From positions 1-64,000 of the forward strand of contig CAMJUL010000005.1 in NCBI GenBank assembly GCA_946408995.1: DNA of 64,000 nucleotides. Direction: 5' to 3'. The position numbers were made by a program, and so were the translations under genes. Source of the DNA: an uncultured Clostridia bacterium. GTDB lineage: Bacteria > Bacillota > Clostridia > Christensenellales > Aristaeellaceae. Below, one piece after another: positions 1 through 8,989 of the stretch (within the stretch, counting starts at the first letter, position 1; each line of letters begins with the position of its first letter). The notes under the pieces are model-generated. The model made no database searches and had not been told where the DNA came from. It was given only the letters and a program-made list of their open reading frames with translations.

Positions 1-52
1 GCATGAGCGGTGGTGTGGGAGGACGGGGGTTAGCCACCCCCTCCTACCCGAT
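1..52 (+). mobile_element. 3' end (domain VI and 3' terminus) of a group II intron, truncated by the window start
   Basis: GTGGGAGGACGGGGGTTAGCCACCCCCTCCTACCCGAT folds as a DVI hairpin (GGGGG/CCCCC, GGA/TCC, GGG/CCC) with a bulged A at 46, 7th from the putative 3' end (..CCCGAT, 52), the usual branch-point position. Confidence 0.65.
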
Positions 53-85
53 TATAGCCACAGCTGGATTTCAGAGATTGAGCGT

Positions 86-131
86 AAAAAAACAAGCCTG
101 CGATTCGGCACGAAAGAACCGGATCGCAGGC
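86..131 (-). terminator. Intrinsic terminator of the threonine aldolase gene
   Basis: GCCTGCGATCCGG...CGAATCGCAGGC stem followed on the minus strand by TTGTTTTTTT. Confidence 0.7.
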
Positions 132-140
132 AGATCATTT

Positions 141-1208
141 TTAATGAGCCCGGAGTCTTTCATCCCGCAAAAGGGCTTCCAGCATGGAAAGAAGCCGGTC
201 GACTTCGGCCTCCTCGGTAGCCCAGGAGGTACAAAAGCGCATTACCGTATGGGTGTCATCCGCTTTTTCCATGAAGGCAAGCACACAATGCTCTCTCAGA
301 CGTGCTGTCAGCGAATCAGGAAGACAAGCGAACACCTGATTGGTTGGCGTAGGGAACAGAAGCCGGATGCCCAGGTCGGACAGTCCAGTTTGGATCCTGC
401 CGGCAAGACGGACCGCAGAATCGCCGATGTGCAAATAAAGGTCGTTTGAAAAAAGGGCATCGAACTGGGCGGCGATGACGAATCCTTTTGCGCAAAGAGC
501 GCCCATCTGTTTGATGATCGTGAAAAAATGGGGGATCGTTCCGGCCTTCGGAACGACGACTGCTTCCCCGAGCAATGCGCCGCATTTTGTACCGCCGATA
601 TAGAAAACATCGCACAAACGCGCCAGATCAGGAAGCGTAACGTCGTTTTGCGGGGAAGATAGCGCGTAAGCAAGGCGGGCGCCGTCAATATACAAGAACA
701 AACGGTTCCTATCGCAAACCCTTCTTATGGCGGAAAGCTCCGGGAGCGAGTAAAGCGTGCCGTATTCCGTTGGCTGGGAGAGGTAAACCATTCCAGGCAT
801 GACCATGTGGTCGTGGTTGTCATCCGCATGGAACGCGTCCATGAAAGCTTCCAAATCGGACGCGTTGATCTTTCCCTGGGACTGGGGCAGGGGGAGAACT
901 TTGTGCCCTCCAAACTCGATAGCGCCTGCCTCATGCGTAGAGACATGACCGGTCTCGGCCGCGAGCACTCCCTGATAAGGCCTGAGCAGCGCACGGATAA
1001 CGACCGCGTTGGTTTGTGTGCCTCCTTCAAGAAAATGGATTTCAGCCTCCGGGCAATGGCATGCGTTTCGAATGCGGGATGCCGCAGATTGGGTGACAGG
1101 ATCCGTGCCATATCCGGGGAAATGGCAAAAATTTTGTTCCTGAAGCTTTTGCAGAATGGAAGGATGGGCGCCTTCCATATAGTCTGAGGCAAAATAAAGC
1201 ATGTCCAC
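141..1208 (-). CDS. Low-specificity L-threonine aldolase / beta-eliminating lyase family PLP enzyme
   Basis: ORF 141..1238; protein MLYFASDYMEGAHPSIL...ETGHVSTHEAGAIEFGGHKVLPLP...LYIDGARLAYAL; GTG (1208) or ATG (1202) start after GGAG. Confidence 0.88.
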   Translation of the reverse strand: MDMLYFASDYMEGAHPSILQKLQEQNFCHFPGYGTDPVTQSAASRIRNACHCPEAEIHFLEGGTQTNAVVIRALLRPYQGVLAAETGHVSTHEAGAIEFGGHKVLPLPQSQGKINASDLEAFMDAFHADDNHDHMVMPGMVYLSQPTEYGTLYSLPELSAIRRVCDRNRLFLYIDGARLAYALSSPQNDVTLPDLARLCDVFYIGGTKCGALLGEAVVVPKAGTIPHFFTIIKQMGALCAKGFVIAAQFDALFSNDLYLHIGDSAVRLAGRIQTGLSDLGIRLLFPTPTNQVFACLPDSLTARLREHCVLAFMEKADDTHTVMRFCTSWATEEAEVDRLLSMLEALLRDERLRAH

Positions 1209-1450
1209 GATTCCATCTCCTTTGCGGGAATAGGACAATTGTAATCAAAAAGGGAACGAATGGCAAGAGTGAATTGAAAAGATGCCGCGGTAGAAACAAA
1301 ACATGTCATCTTTTGTTTCTGCTAATATTAGAACATACGATGTTCTGTTTAAAAAAAGTGCTGGATTATCATGTTTTTTGCAGGATCCTGCTGCTTTCCT
1401 GGTGATCTCCCTGTACTATTTATGACATGTAGCGCGTGTATGGGGAAATG

Positions 1451-1480
1451 TTGACAAAACGCCCTTCCTTCTGTTATTCT
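1451..1480 (+). promoter_or_regulatory. Putative sigma-A promoter for the alpha-oxoamine synthase gene
   Basis: TTGACA - 18 bp - TATTCT. Confidence 0.5.
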
Positions 1481-1587
1481 TCAAAGGTCATTTTGAGTTA
1501 TTTGAACATTTTATTCAAAATGTTAGGAAATGACAACGCCGTTTTCTGCTTTTGCCTGTCTTCTTGAACGAAAGGAACGCCGCGCTT

Positions 1588-2829
1588 ATGAATGACGGAA
1601 AAACAGTCACCCCGATAACCCGTTTTGAGGATTCTCCGGAGTATCTTGAGTTCGCCCTTCGCCGCGCCGAAATGGTCAAAGCAACCGGAAACCGAGATCC
1701 TTATTTCATCAGGCATGATTCCGCCCTTAAAGATACCTCTTTGGTGGACGGCGTCAAAAAGCTCAATTTTGCAAGCTACAATTATGTTGGCATGTCCGGA
1801 AGAAAAGAGGTCTCTGAGGCGGCCAAACACGCCATCGACCTCTACGGCACCTCTGCAAGCGGAAGCAGGCTTCTTGCCGGCGAAAAAAGCCTGTACCGCG
1901 AATTGGAAAAGGAGATCGCTGACTGGAAGAAATCAGACGATGCCCTTGTTCTTGTTTCCGGGCATGCGACCAACGTGACCTTTGTCGGCAATTTCTGCGG
2001 AGAGGGGGATCTTATCCTATATGATTCCTTATCCCACAATTCCGTTTGGCAGGGCTGTCAGCTGAGCAGGGCTACCTGCAGGCCTTTTCCCCACAATGAC
2101 GTTGAAGCGCTTGACCGGATCCTTTCCACAAGGCGCCATCGTTTTGGAAAGGTGCTGATCGTTGCCGAGGGTGCCTATTCCATGGATGGGGATATCGGGG
2201 ACATTCCCGGCCTGGTACGGGTGAAAAAAAAGTACGGCTGCTTCCTGATGGTGGACGAGGCCCATTCCTCCTGTGTGCTCGGCCCCACCGGGGGTGGTGT
2301 TGACGAGTATTTTTCCCTTGCCCGGGGAGACATTGACATCCATATGGGAACCCTTTCCAAGGGACTGGGCGCCTGCGGCGGCTATCTGGCAGGGAGTCAG
2401 GCCATTATCGATTACATGCGGTATATGCTGCCGGGCTTTGCTTTCTCGGTGGGAATCTCTCCTCCGCTTGCCGCTGCGGTGCTGACAGCCATCCGCCTGC
2501 TGAGGCAGGACGCTTCCATCATGGAAAAGCTTCATCACAACATCCGGTTTTTCTGCTCGGAAGCAAAAAAGAGGGGGCTGAATATCTGCCGTGCCGGGGA
2601 AACGGCCATCATCCCGGTGCTCATCGGGGATGACCTGAATGCCTATGTCCTGTCCAACGCGCTTCGGGATAAAAACGTTTGCGTACCGCCGGCGGTCTTT
2701 CCTGCCGTGCCAAGGGATCAGGCCAGGCTGCGCTTTAATGTCATCAGTGAACATTCGGACGAGCAGATCCTGTATGCGCTGGATACCTTGGTGGATTCCG
2801 CCAGGGAATTGGGCATCACTCTCCCGTAA
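1588..2829 (+). CDS. Alpha-oxoamine synthase family PLP enzyme (KBL/AONS/serine palmitoyltransferase-like)
   Basis: NFASYNYVGMSG, GTSASGSRLLAG, YDSLSHNSVWQG, FLMVDEAHSSCVLGPTGGG, GTLSKGLGACGGY. Confidence 0.85.
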   Translation: MNDGKTVTPITRFEDSPEYLEFALRRAEMVKATGNRDPYFIRHDSALKDTSLVDGVKKLNFASYNYVGMSGRKEVSEAAKHAIDLYGTSASGSRLLAGEKSLYRELEKEIADWKKSDDALVLVSGHATNVTFVGNFCGEGDLILYDSLSHNSVWQGCQLSRATCRPFPHNDVEALDRILSTRRHRFGKVLIVAEGAYSMDGDIGDIPGLVRVKKKYGCFLMVDEAHSSCVLGPTGGGVDEYFSLARGDIDIHMGTLSKGLGACGGYLAGSQAIIDYMRYMLPGFAFSVGISPPLAAAVLTAIRLLRQDASIMEKLHHNIRFFCSEAKKRGLNICRAGETAIIPVLIGDDLNAYVLSNALRDKNVCVPPAVFPAVPRDQARLRFNVISEHSDEQILYALDTLVDSARELGITLP

Positions 2830-2923
2830 AATGAAGCATTTTCCTTCTCTTCATACAATGTTATCTTATTAAGACCCCCCTGCCGGGCAGACAGGAAGAA
2901 TCAACAGAAAGGAAATCCAAGCT

Positions 2924-3784
2924 ATGAAACCGTTCAAAGAGGGCAAAGTCAGAGAAATCTATGATGCCGATGCATCCCTGATTATGGTAGCGACCGATCG
3001 GATCAGCTGCTTTGATGTGATCCTGAACAATACAGTGACCGGCAAAGGGAAGGTCCTGACACAGATGTCCAGGTTCTGGTTTGAAGTGACCAAGGACATC
3101 CTTCCCAACCACATGATCACCTGTGACGTTAAAAAGATGCCTTCTTTCTTTAATTCGGACTATTTTGAGGGACGGACGATGATGTGCAGGAAGCTCCACA
3201 TGCTTCCGCTTGAGTGTATCGTGCGCGGATATATCACGGGCAGCGGCTGGGCAAGCTATCAGAAGAACGGTACGGTCTGCGGCATTTCCCTTCCGGAGGG
3301 CCTTCAGGAATCCCAAAAGCTTCCTGAGGCGATTTATACGCCGTCCACCAAGGCAGAAATCGGGGACCATGACGAAAACATCTCCTATGAGCAGTCCATC
3401 GCGCATCTGGAGAAGCATGAACCCGGTCAGGGAAAACGCCTTGCTGAGGCTCTGCGCGACGCCTCCCTGACGCTGTACCGGACCTGCGCCGATTATGCGC
3501 TGAAGCGCGGCATCATCATCGCCGATACAAAATTTGAGTTTGGTCTGGATGAGAATGGCAATCTTTGCCTGGCTGACGAGGTTTTGACGCCTGACTCAAG
3601 CCGGTTCTGGCCTGTGGAAGGATATACCCCCGGAAAAGCGCAGCCGTCCTTTGACAAACAGTTTGCAAGGGATTATCTGAAGGCTCATCCGGATTGCAAC
3701 TGGACGCTGCCCCAGGATGTGGTCGACAAAACCATCGAAAAGTACCACATGGCTTATGAGATGCTGACAGGAGAGCGGCTCTGA
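2924..3784 (+). CDS. purC: Phosphoribosylaminoimidazole-succinocarboxamide synthase
   Basis: MKPFKEGKVREIYDADASLIMVATDRISCFDVIL...LECIVRGYITGSGW. Confidence 0.96.
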   Translation: MKPFKEGKVREIYDADASLIMVATDRISCFDVILNNTVTGKGKVLTQMSRFWFEVTKDILPNHMITCDVKKMPSFFNSDYFEGRTMMCRKLHMLPLECIVRGYITGSGWASYQKNGTVCGISLPEGLQESQKLPEAIYTPSTKAEIGDHDENISYEQSIAHLEKHEPGQGKRLAEALRDASLTLYRTCADYALKRGIIIADTKFEFGLDENGNLCLADEVLTPDSSRFWPVEGYTPGKAQPSFDKQFARDYLKAHPDCNWTLPQDVVDKTIEKYHMAYEMLTGERL

Positions 3785-3792
3785 AGCCATGA

Positions 3793-3814
3793 AACGCCGG
3801 AAACGGCGTTTTTT
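3793..3814 (+). terminator. Intrinsic terminator after purC
   Basis: AACGCCG-GAAA-CGGCGTT followed by T-tract. Confidence 0.75.
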
Positions 3815-3843
3815 CTTTGCCCGGAAAGCCTTGGAAACGGTCT

Positions 3844-3889
3844 CCCTTTTTGCAGATGAAGCAGGTCCCCTTTTGCAGATGAAGCAGGT
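3844..3889. repeat. Two-copy tandem repeat, 23-bp period
   Basis: CCCTTTTTGCAGATGAAGCAGGT / CCCCTTTTGCAGATGAAGCAGGT, one mismatch. Confidence 0.9.
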
Positions 3890-3964
3890 TGGAGATTTAC
3901 TTTTTCCCGCGTTTTTGCTATACTTTACAGACACCGTTTGGCGTATTCTGTATTGGGGGAAATC

Positions 3965-5842
3965 ATGAGGCTGAACGCTTTGACTGGCCCGGATGAACTG
4001 AGAAAGGCATCTGTGGAGGATCTTGAGGAACTGGCGAAGGAAATCCGGAAAGTCATGCTCCGGACGGTTTCCGAAAACGGAGGACATCTTTCCTCGAATC
4101 TTGGGACCGTAGAACTGACGCTTTCGCTGTATCATGTTTTTGATTTTTCCAAGGACAAGCTTGTCTTTGATGTGGGCCATCAGTGCTATACTCATAAACT
4201 GGTGACTGGCAGATACGATTCCTTTTCCACACTACGGCTCGACGGCGGGATCAGCGGCTTTCCAAGAACCGCCGAAAGCGTGTATGATCTGTTCAACACC
4301 GGTCATTCCTCGACGGCGCTGTCCCTCTGTGCCGGCCTTTGCCGTGCGGGAAAACTGCTGGGGGATACGGGTAAAGTGATCGCCGTCGTTGGGGACGGCG
4401 CCATGACGGGCGGAATGTGCTATGAAGCGCTGAACGACATCGGGAATGACGACAGCCTGCGGCTTATCATCGTGCTCAACGACAACGGGATGTCCATTTC
4501 CAACAACGTCGGCGCGCTCTCAAAATATCTGACATACATGCGTCTCAGCAAAGGATGGCAACGGCTGAAACACCGTTTTTCGGACGTTCTGCTGAAAGTG
4601 CCCTTCGGCGGGAAGTGGCTTCACGAACGGTTTCAGAACATCAAGGACCATATCCGAAATGTGTTTATCAACGACAAGTTTTTTTCCTCTCTGGGGATCA
4701 GATACCTGGGACCCGTGGACGGACATGATATCCATAATCTTTCGATGGTGCTTCATAAGGCCGCTTCTTTGGATGGCCCGATTCTGATCCACGCCGTTAC
4801 CCAGAAGGGAAGGGGATATCTGCCGGCAGAGCAGGATCCGGAACGCTTTCATGGCACGGGCCCCTTCTGTATCGAAGACGGAAAACCCAGGGACCCAGCC
4901 GGCGGTCCTTCCTTTGGAAAGGCAGCCTGCGAGTGTCTGCTGGATCTGGCCGGGAAAGATCCCCGGCTGGTTTTGCTGACTGCGGCAATGACCCATGGCA
5001 CAGGGATGGAATCGTTTGCAAAACGCTTCCCGGACAGAAGTTTTGATACGGGCATCGCCGAAGAGCATTGCGTGACCATGGCCGCCGGAATGGCAAAGGG
5101 CGGCCTGAGGCCTGTCGTAGCGATCTACGATACGTTTCTCCAAAGGACTTATGATCAGATCATGGAGGACATCTGCTTTCAGAATCTTCCTGTCATTTTT
5201 CTGATCGACAGGGCAGGTCTGGCGTCCGGAGACGGGGGAAGCCATCACGGGATCTACGGCATCAGCTATCTGCGGACCATCCCGAACATGCGTATCTTTT
5301 GCCCAAGATGTGTCGAGGAACTGAAGGAGATCCTTGTTTGGGCCCTCTCGGCTTCCTTCCCCGTGGCCATTCGGTATCCGAAAGAGGACCCTTGCGCGGG
5401 GGTCCCATATCCCACGGAGCCGTTTAGACCCGGCAAATGGGAAATGCTTGCCGACGGACGGCAGGCCTGCATCGGCGCTGTCGGAAGCATGGTTCCCGTC
5501 GCATTGGAGACGGCAAAAGAATTGAAAAAGCGCGGGGTGGACGCGGCTGTCTACAGCTGCACCTCTGTGACCCCCTTGGATACCGCGGTCCTTCGTACCC
5601 TTTCGGAGAAGGATATCCCCTTTTTCACCATGGAGGAAAATGAGCTTGCGGGCGGCTTTGGCAGCGGCGTCGCGGAATGGTGCGCCGATAACGGCGTTCG
5701 TGTCCCGGCCAGGATCTTTGCGCTCCCCAAAGCCTTTCTCCCGCACGGAAGCCGTGAAATGGCGTTGACAAGGGCAGGAATGAATCCTGCTCAGGCCGCA
5801 CAAACGATTATGGAGAGGGTCCAACGTGAAGGAAAGAGCTGA
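3965..5842 (+). CDS. dxs: 1-deoxy-D-xylulose-5-phosphate synthase
   Basis: LSSNLGTVELTLSLYHVFD...DVGHQCYTHKLVTGR...VVGDGAMTGGMCYEALN; ATG after GGGGGA. Confidence 0.95.
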   Translation: MRLNALTGPDELRKASVEDLEELAKEIRKVMLRTVSENGGHLSSNLGTVELTLSLYHVFDFSKDKLVFDVGHQCYTHKLVTGRYDSFSTLRLDGGISGFPRTAESVYDLFNTGHSSTALSLCAGLCRAGKLLGDTGKVIAVVGDGAMTGGMCYEALNDIGNDDSLRLIIVLNDNGMSISNNVGALSKYLTYMRLSKGWQRLKHRFSDVLLKVPFGGKWLHERFQNIKDHIRNVFINDKFFSSLGIRYLGPVDGHDIHNLSMVLHKAASLDGPILIHAVTQKGRGYLPAEQDPERFHGTGPFCIEDGKPRDPAGGPSFGKAACECLLDLAGKDPRLVLLTAAMTHGTGMESFAKRFPDRSFDTGIAEEHCVTMAAGMAKGGLRPVVAIYDTFLQRTYDQIMEDICFQNLPVIFLIDRAGLASGDGGSHHGIYGISYLRTIPNMRIFCPRCVEELKEILVWALSASFPVAIRYPKEDPCAGVPYPTEPFRPGKWEMLADGRQACIGAVGSMVPVALETAKELKKRGVDAAVYSCTSVTPLDTAVLRTLSEKDIPFFTMEENELAGGFGSGVAEWCADNGVRVPARIFALPKAFLPHGSREMALTRAGMNPAQAAQTIMERVQREGKS

Positions 5843-6629
5843 TGTCCATCTGGTCCGTGCCGGGCAGGCGGAAAGCAGGGAAAAGGCGCAGGCCATGATC
5901 ATGGCCGGAGAGGTCTTCCTGGGAGAGAAACGGATCAATAAAGCGTCCGAGTCCGTGGAGGAAGACGCCGTTCTGATCTTGCGGGGCAATGATCTCGCTT
6001 ATGCCAGCAGAGGCGGCCATAAGCTTGAGAAAGCGCTGGATGTTTTCAAAACAGAGGTTGCCGGACGCATCGCCATGGATGTGGGGGCGGCGGCGGGCGG
6101 TTTTACGGACGTGCTTCTTCGGCACGGCGCCGCGCACGTTTATGCCATTGACGTTGGATACGGTCAATTTGATTGGAAGCTCAGAAACGATCCGCGGGTA
6201 ACCCTGATGGAAAGGACCAACGCAAGACTCCTCACCCGGGATCATTTTTCGGCCGTGCCTTCCCTGGCTGTCATGGATGTGTCCTTTATTTCGGTGCGGC
6301 TGATTCTGCCGGCCCTGGTCGGCATTCTGGGAGAACAGGGCCGGATCGTCAGCCTGATCAAGCCTCAGTTTGAAGCCGGAAAAGGTTCGGTTGGAAAGAA
6401 CGGCGTTGTCCGGGAAGCGGAAACCCATATCCGTGTCCTGACGGAGATCCGAGATTTTTGTCCGTCTCTTGGATGGCATGTAAATGATTTTACTTTTTCT
6501 CCGATCAAGGGTCCCAAAGGGAATATAGAGTTTCTCGCTGACCTGTCTTCCGGGAGAGAGGAATGCGTGACCGGGGAGGAGATTGGCTCCCTTGTCCGTC
6601 TTGCGCATGAGACGCTGAGAGGCGCCTAA
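5826..6629 (+). CDS. tlyA: TlyA family rRNA (cytidine-2'-O)-methyltransferase
   Basis: S4 domain N-terminus plus ASRGGHKLEKAL...DVGAAAGGFTDVLLRHGAAHVYAIDVGYGQ. Confidence 0.92.
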   Translation: MKERADVHLVRAGQAESREKAQAMIMAGEVFLGEKRINKASESVEEDAVLILRGNDLAYASRGGHKLEKALDVFKTEVAGRIAMDVGAAAGGFTDVLLRHGAAHVYAIDVGYGQFDWKLRNDPRVTLMERTNARLLTRDHFSAVPSLAVMDVSFISVRLILPALVGILGEQGRIVSLIKPQFEAGKGSVGKNGVVREAETHIRVLTEIRDFCPSLGWHVNDFTFSPIKGPKGNIEFLADLSSGREECVTGEEIGSLVRLAHETLRGA

Positions 6630-6694
6630 GCTTTTTCCGGCCGGACACGGCAAGGAGAAAAGCCGGAATCTCTTTTGAGTTGCGGCAAAAACCA

Positions 6695-6723
6695 TTGACG
6701 CTGATAATTTAATGTGCTAATAT
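6695..6723 (+). promoter_or_regulatory. Sigma-A-type promoter of the yerC-his operon
   Basis: TTGACG - exactly 17 bp - TAATAT. Confidence 0.7.
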
Positions 6724-6740
6724 GCTATTGCGCTAAAGCG

Positions 6741-6796
6741 AACGGCCGATCCTGAATGCGTCCCTTTCAGGGAAGGACGGCCGGACCTTTTTTTGC
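6741..6796 (+). terminator. Leader terminator/attenuator candidate upstream of the yerC-his operon
   Basis: CGGCCG...CCTGAA...TTCAGG...CGGCCG nested hairpin followed by CTTTTTTT, downstream of the promoter and upstream of yerC. Confidence 0.55.
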
Positions 6797-6842
6797 CCGG
6801 ATGCCTGCATGGGCAGCCTGAACCAATGAAAGACGGTGCGTC

Positions 6843-7157
6843 ATGGATCTTTTGAACAACGGAAATGTGCAGCTGCTTGTCAAGGCGTTGACCAGTATCG
6901 ATTCACAGGAGGACTGTCAGGCTTTTCTGGAAGATCTTCTGACCGCCCAGGAACTGATGGAGATCGCGCAGCGGATCAAAGTCGCGGAGATGCTGGTGCA
7001 AAAACGCACGTATGAGGAAATTGCCAGAACGACTGGAGCCAGTACCGCTACCATCAGCCGGGTAAACCGCTGCATCCGGTTCGGGGACGGCGGCTATCAG
7101 CGGATTCTGGATAAAATCAACGGGCAAACGCTGCCATCCAGCCCCGGTGCGTGCTGA
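6843..7157 (+). CDS. yerC: YerC/YecD family TrpR-related protein
   Basis: MDLLNNGNVQLLVKALTSIDSQEDCQAFLEDLLTAQELMEIAQRIKVAEML...TGASTATISRVNRC. Confidence 0.88.
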   Translation: MDLLNNGNVQLLVKALTSIDSQEDCQAFLEDLLTAQELMEIAQRIKVAEMLVQKRTYEEIARTTGASTATISRVNRCIRFGDGGYQRILDKINGQTLPSSPGAC

Positions 7158-7218
7158 GGGAATGGAAAGCAGGACACGGGAAGATGGATCCGATCATCTG
7201 AAAGGAACGAAATGGGTC

Positions 7219-8292
7219 ATGGAACAAAAATGGGACGTGCTGACAGTGGAGGAAAGCACAGGCATCGAATTGAGGCGGATCTATGCCTCTCACGGATATA
7301 CGCCCTATAAAATGTGTAAATTCGAGCCCTATGATCTCTACGCCGCAAACCGAAGCTTTATTACGGGAGAACACATTCTGACCTTTACGGACATCAACGG
7401 GAAACTGATGGCCCTGAAGCCGGATATTACCATCTCCATCATGAAAGGCTATCAGGGAGGAGAGCAAAAATCCTACTACAATGAGTATGTTTACCGGGAA
7501 GGAAGTACGGCAAGGGAGTTCCGCGAGATTCCCCAGGCAGGTGTGGAACGGATTGGTCACGTGGACCTTTACGAGGAGCTGGACGTGCTCTCCATGGCGG
7601 CTGAAAGCCTGGAACACATAAGCGAAGCCTGGATATTGAACCTGGGTTCCATGCAATTTCTTAAGGGCCTCCTGGAGGAGACGCACTGCTCAGAGGAAAC
7701 GGTGAAGCGTCTCCTGTCGTGTATCAAGAGCAAGAACAGGCACGAGATCGAGGAGATCCTGAAGCAATTATTCATGGACAAACGGATCCTCGAGGCCTGG
7801 AGAACGCTGGCTGTTTTGTACGGGCCCTTCAAGGAAACGCTGCCCGTGCTTGAAAGCATTTCCCTGAATGACCAGATGACAGAGGCTTTTCGGGAATTGA
7901 GCGCGCTGGACCGGGCGCTTGACGGAACGGCCTTTCAGGATCGGATCCATCTTGATTTTTCCATCATCTCGGATCTGGGGTATTATAACGGTTTGGTATT
8001 TCAGGGATTTACAGAGAATGTTCATGCCGCTGTTCTTTCCGGCGGAAGATATGATCATCTGGCGGAGCGGTTTGACAAGCACGCTCAAGCCATCGGGTTC
8101 GCGGTCTATCTGGACCTGATCCGGCCGCGGGATCGCTCCGGAGCGCAGAAGGATCCGGAGACGCTGATGCTCTATTACGATGAGCGTATCCCGCCGGAGG
8201 AGGTATTGGCGCAGGCAGCCAGAAAACGGAATGAGGGGTACAGCGTCCGCATTGCCAGGAGAGACCCGGACAGTAAGACTCTGAAAGGATAG
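7219..8292 (+). CDS. hisZ: ATP phosphoribosyltransferase regulatory subunit (HisZ)
   Basis: Class II aaRS-like core (LKPDITISIM..., GRYDHLAERF) directly upstream of short-form hisG. Start uncertain (ORF opens at 7147). Confidence 0.85.
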   Translation: MEQKWDVLTVEESTGIELRRIYASHGYTPYKMCKFEPYDLYAANRSFITGEHILTFTDINGKLMALKPDITISIMKGYQGGEQKSYYNEYVYREGSTAREFREIPQAGVERIGHVDLYEELDVLSMAAESLEHISEAWILNLGSMQFLKGLLEETHCSEETVKRLLSCIKSKNRHEIEEILKQLFMDKRILEAWRTLAVLYGPFKETLPVLESISLNDQMTEAFRELSALDRALDGTAFQDRIHLDFSIISDLGYYNGLVFQGFTENVHAAVLSGGRYDHLAERFDKHAQAIGFAVYLDLIRPRDRSGAQKDPETLMLYYDERIPPEEVLAQAARKRNEGYSVRIARRDPDSKTLKG

Positions 8293-8299
8293 ACTAGCC

Positions 8300-8989
8300 A
8301 TGATGATCCATGTGGCGCTTCCAAAGGGAAGACTTGGGGAAAAGGTGTACGAACTGTTTGAACAGGCCGGGTACGGCTGCCCCTCTATCCGTGAAAAAAA
8401 CCGGAAACTGATTTTTGAGAACCCGGAAGCCGGGATCAGTTTTTTCTGGGTCAAGCCCACGGATGTCGCCATCTATGTCGAACGGGGGGCGGCAGACGTA
8501 GGCGTTGCCGGAAAAGACATCCTGAATGAATACGAACCGGACGTGTATGAGCTTATGGACCTTCAGCTGGGGAAATGCAGAATGTGCGTCTGCGGGAAGG
8601 CGGACTTCACCCCGGACGCGAGCCGTCCGCTGAAAGTGGCTACCAAGTTTCCCCGGACGGCCAAGGCTTATTATTCGGGCCGCTCCAGGGATATCGACAT
8701 CATCAATCTGCATGGCTCCATTGAGCTGGCGCCGCTTCTTGGGCTGAGCGATGTCATTGTGGATATCGTGGAGACGGGAAAGACCCTGGCTGAAAACGGC
8801 CTTGTGCCTCTTGCGGAGGTCTATTCCATCAGTGCGAGGCTGATTTCCAACAAAGCCTCTTTGAAATTCAAATACCAGGCCATTGAATGCCTGAGAAGTT
8901 CCCTGGAACGTTGCGTAGAGAACGTACGGCCCGCTGGGGGCCAGGAGGCGGGTTTGTCTTCCGCCGGTCCTGTGAAAGGAGAAGTATGA
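8300..8989 (+). CDS. hisG: ATP phosphoribosyltransferase, short form
   Basis: VALPKGRLGEKVYELF...VERGAADVGVAGKDIL...DVIVDIVETGKTL. Confidence 0.94.
   Translation: MMIHVALPKGRLGEKVYELFEQAGYGCPSIREKNRKLIFENPEAGISFFWVKPTDVAIYVERGAADVGVAGKDILNEYEPDVYELMDLQLGKCRMCVCGKADFTPDASRPLKVATKFPRTAKAYYSGRSRDIDIINLHGSIELAPLLGLSDVIVDIVETGKTLAENGLVPLAEVYSISARLISNKASLKFKYQAIECLRSSLERCVENVRPAGGQEAGLSSAGPVKGEV

Noticed and set aside
316-1309. Multiple overlapping ORFs (e.g. 308..688 -, 725..1309 -, 807..1187 +) over threonine aldolase
   Set aside because: Shadow frames of a GC-rich coding gene; no recognisable motifs. The same applies to the other long antisense ORFs, e.g. 4520..5989 -, 8821..10074 -, 35988..37478 +, 42060..43451 +, 57981..59231 - and 59569..60942 -.
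1330-1346. LexA/DinR box (GAAC-N4-GTTC)
   Set aside because: Spacing between GAAC and GTTC is 7, not 4, and the neighbouring genes are not SOS genes.
6724-6842. T-box leader for the his operon
   Set aside because: No recognisable T-box bulge (TGGNACCGCG-like) sequence in the leader.
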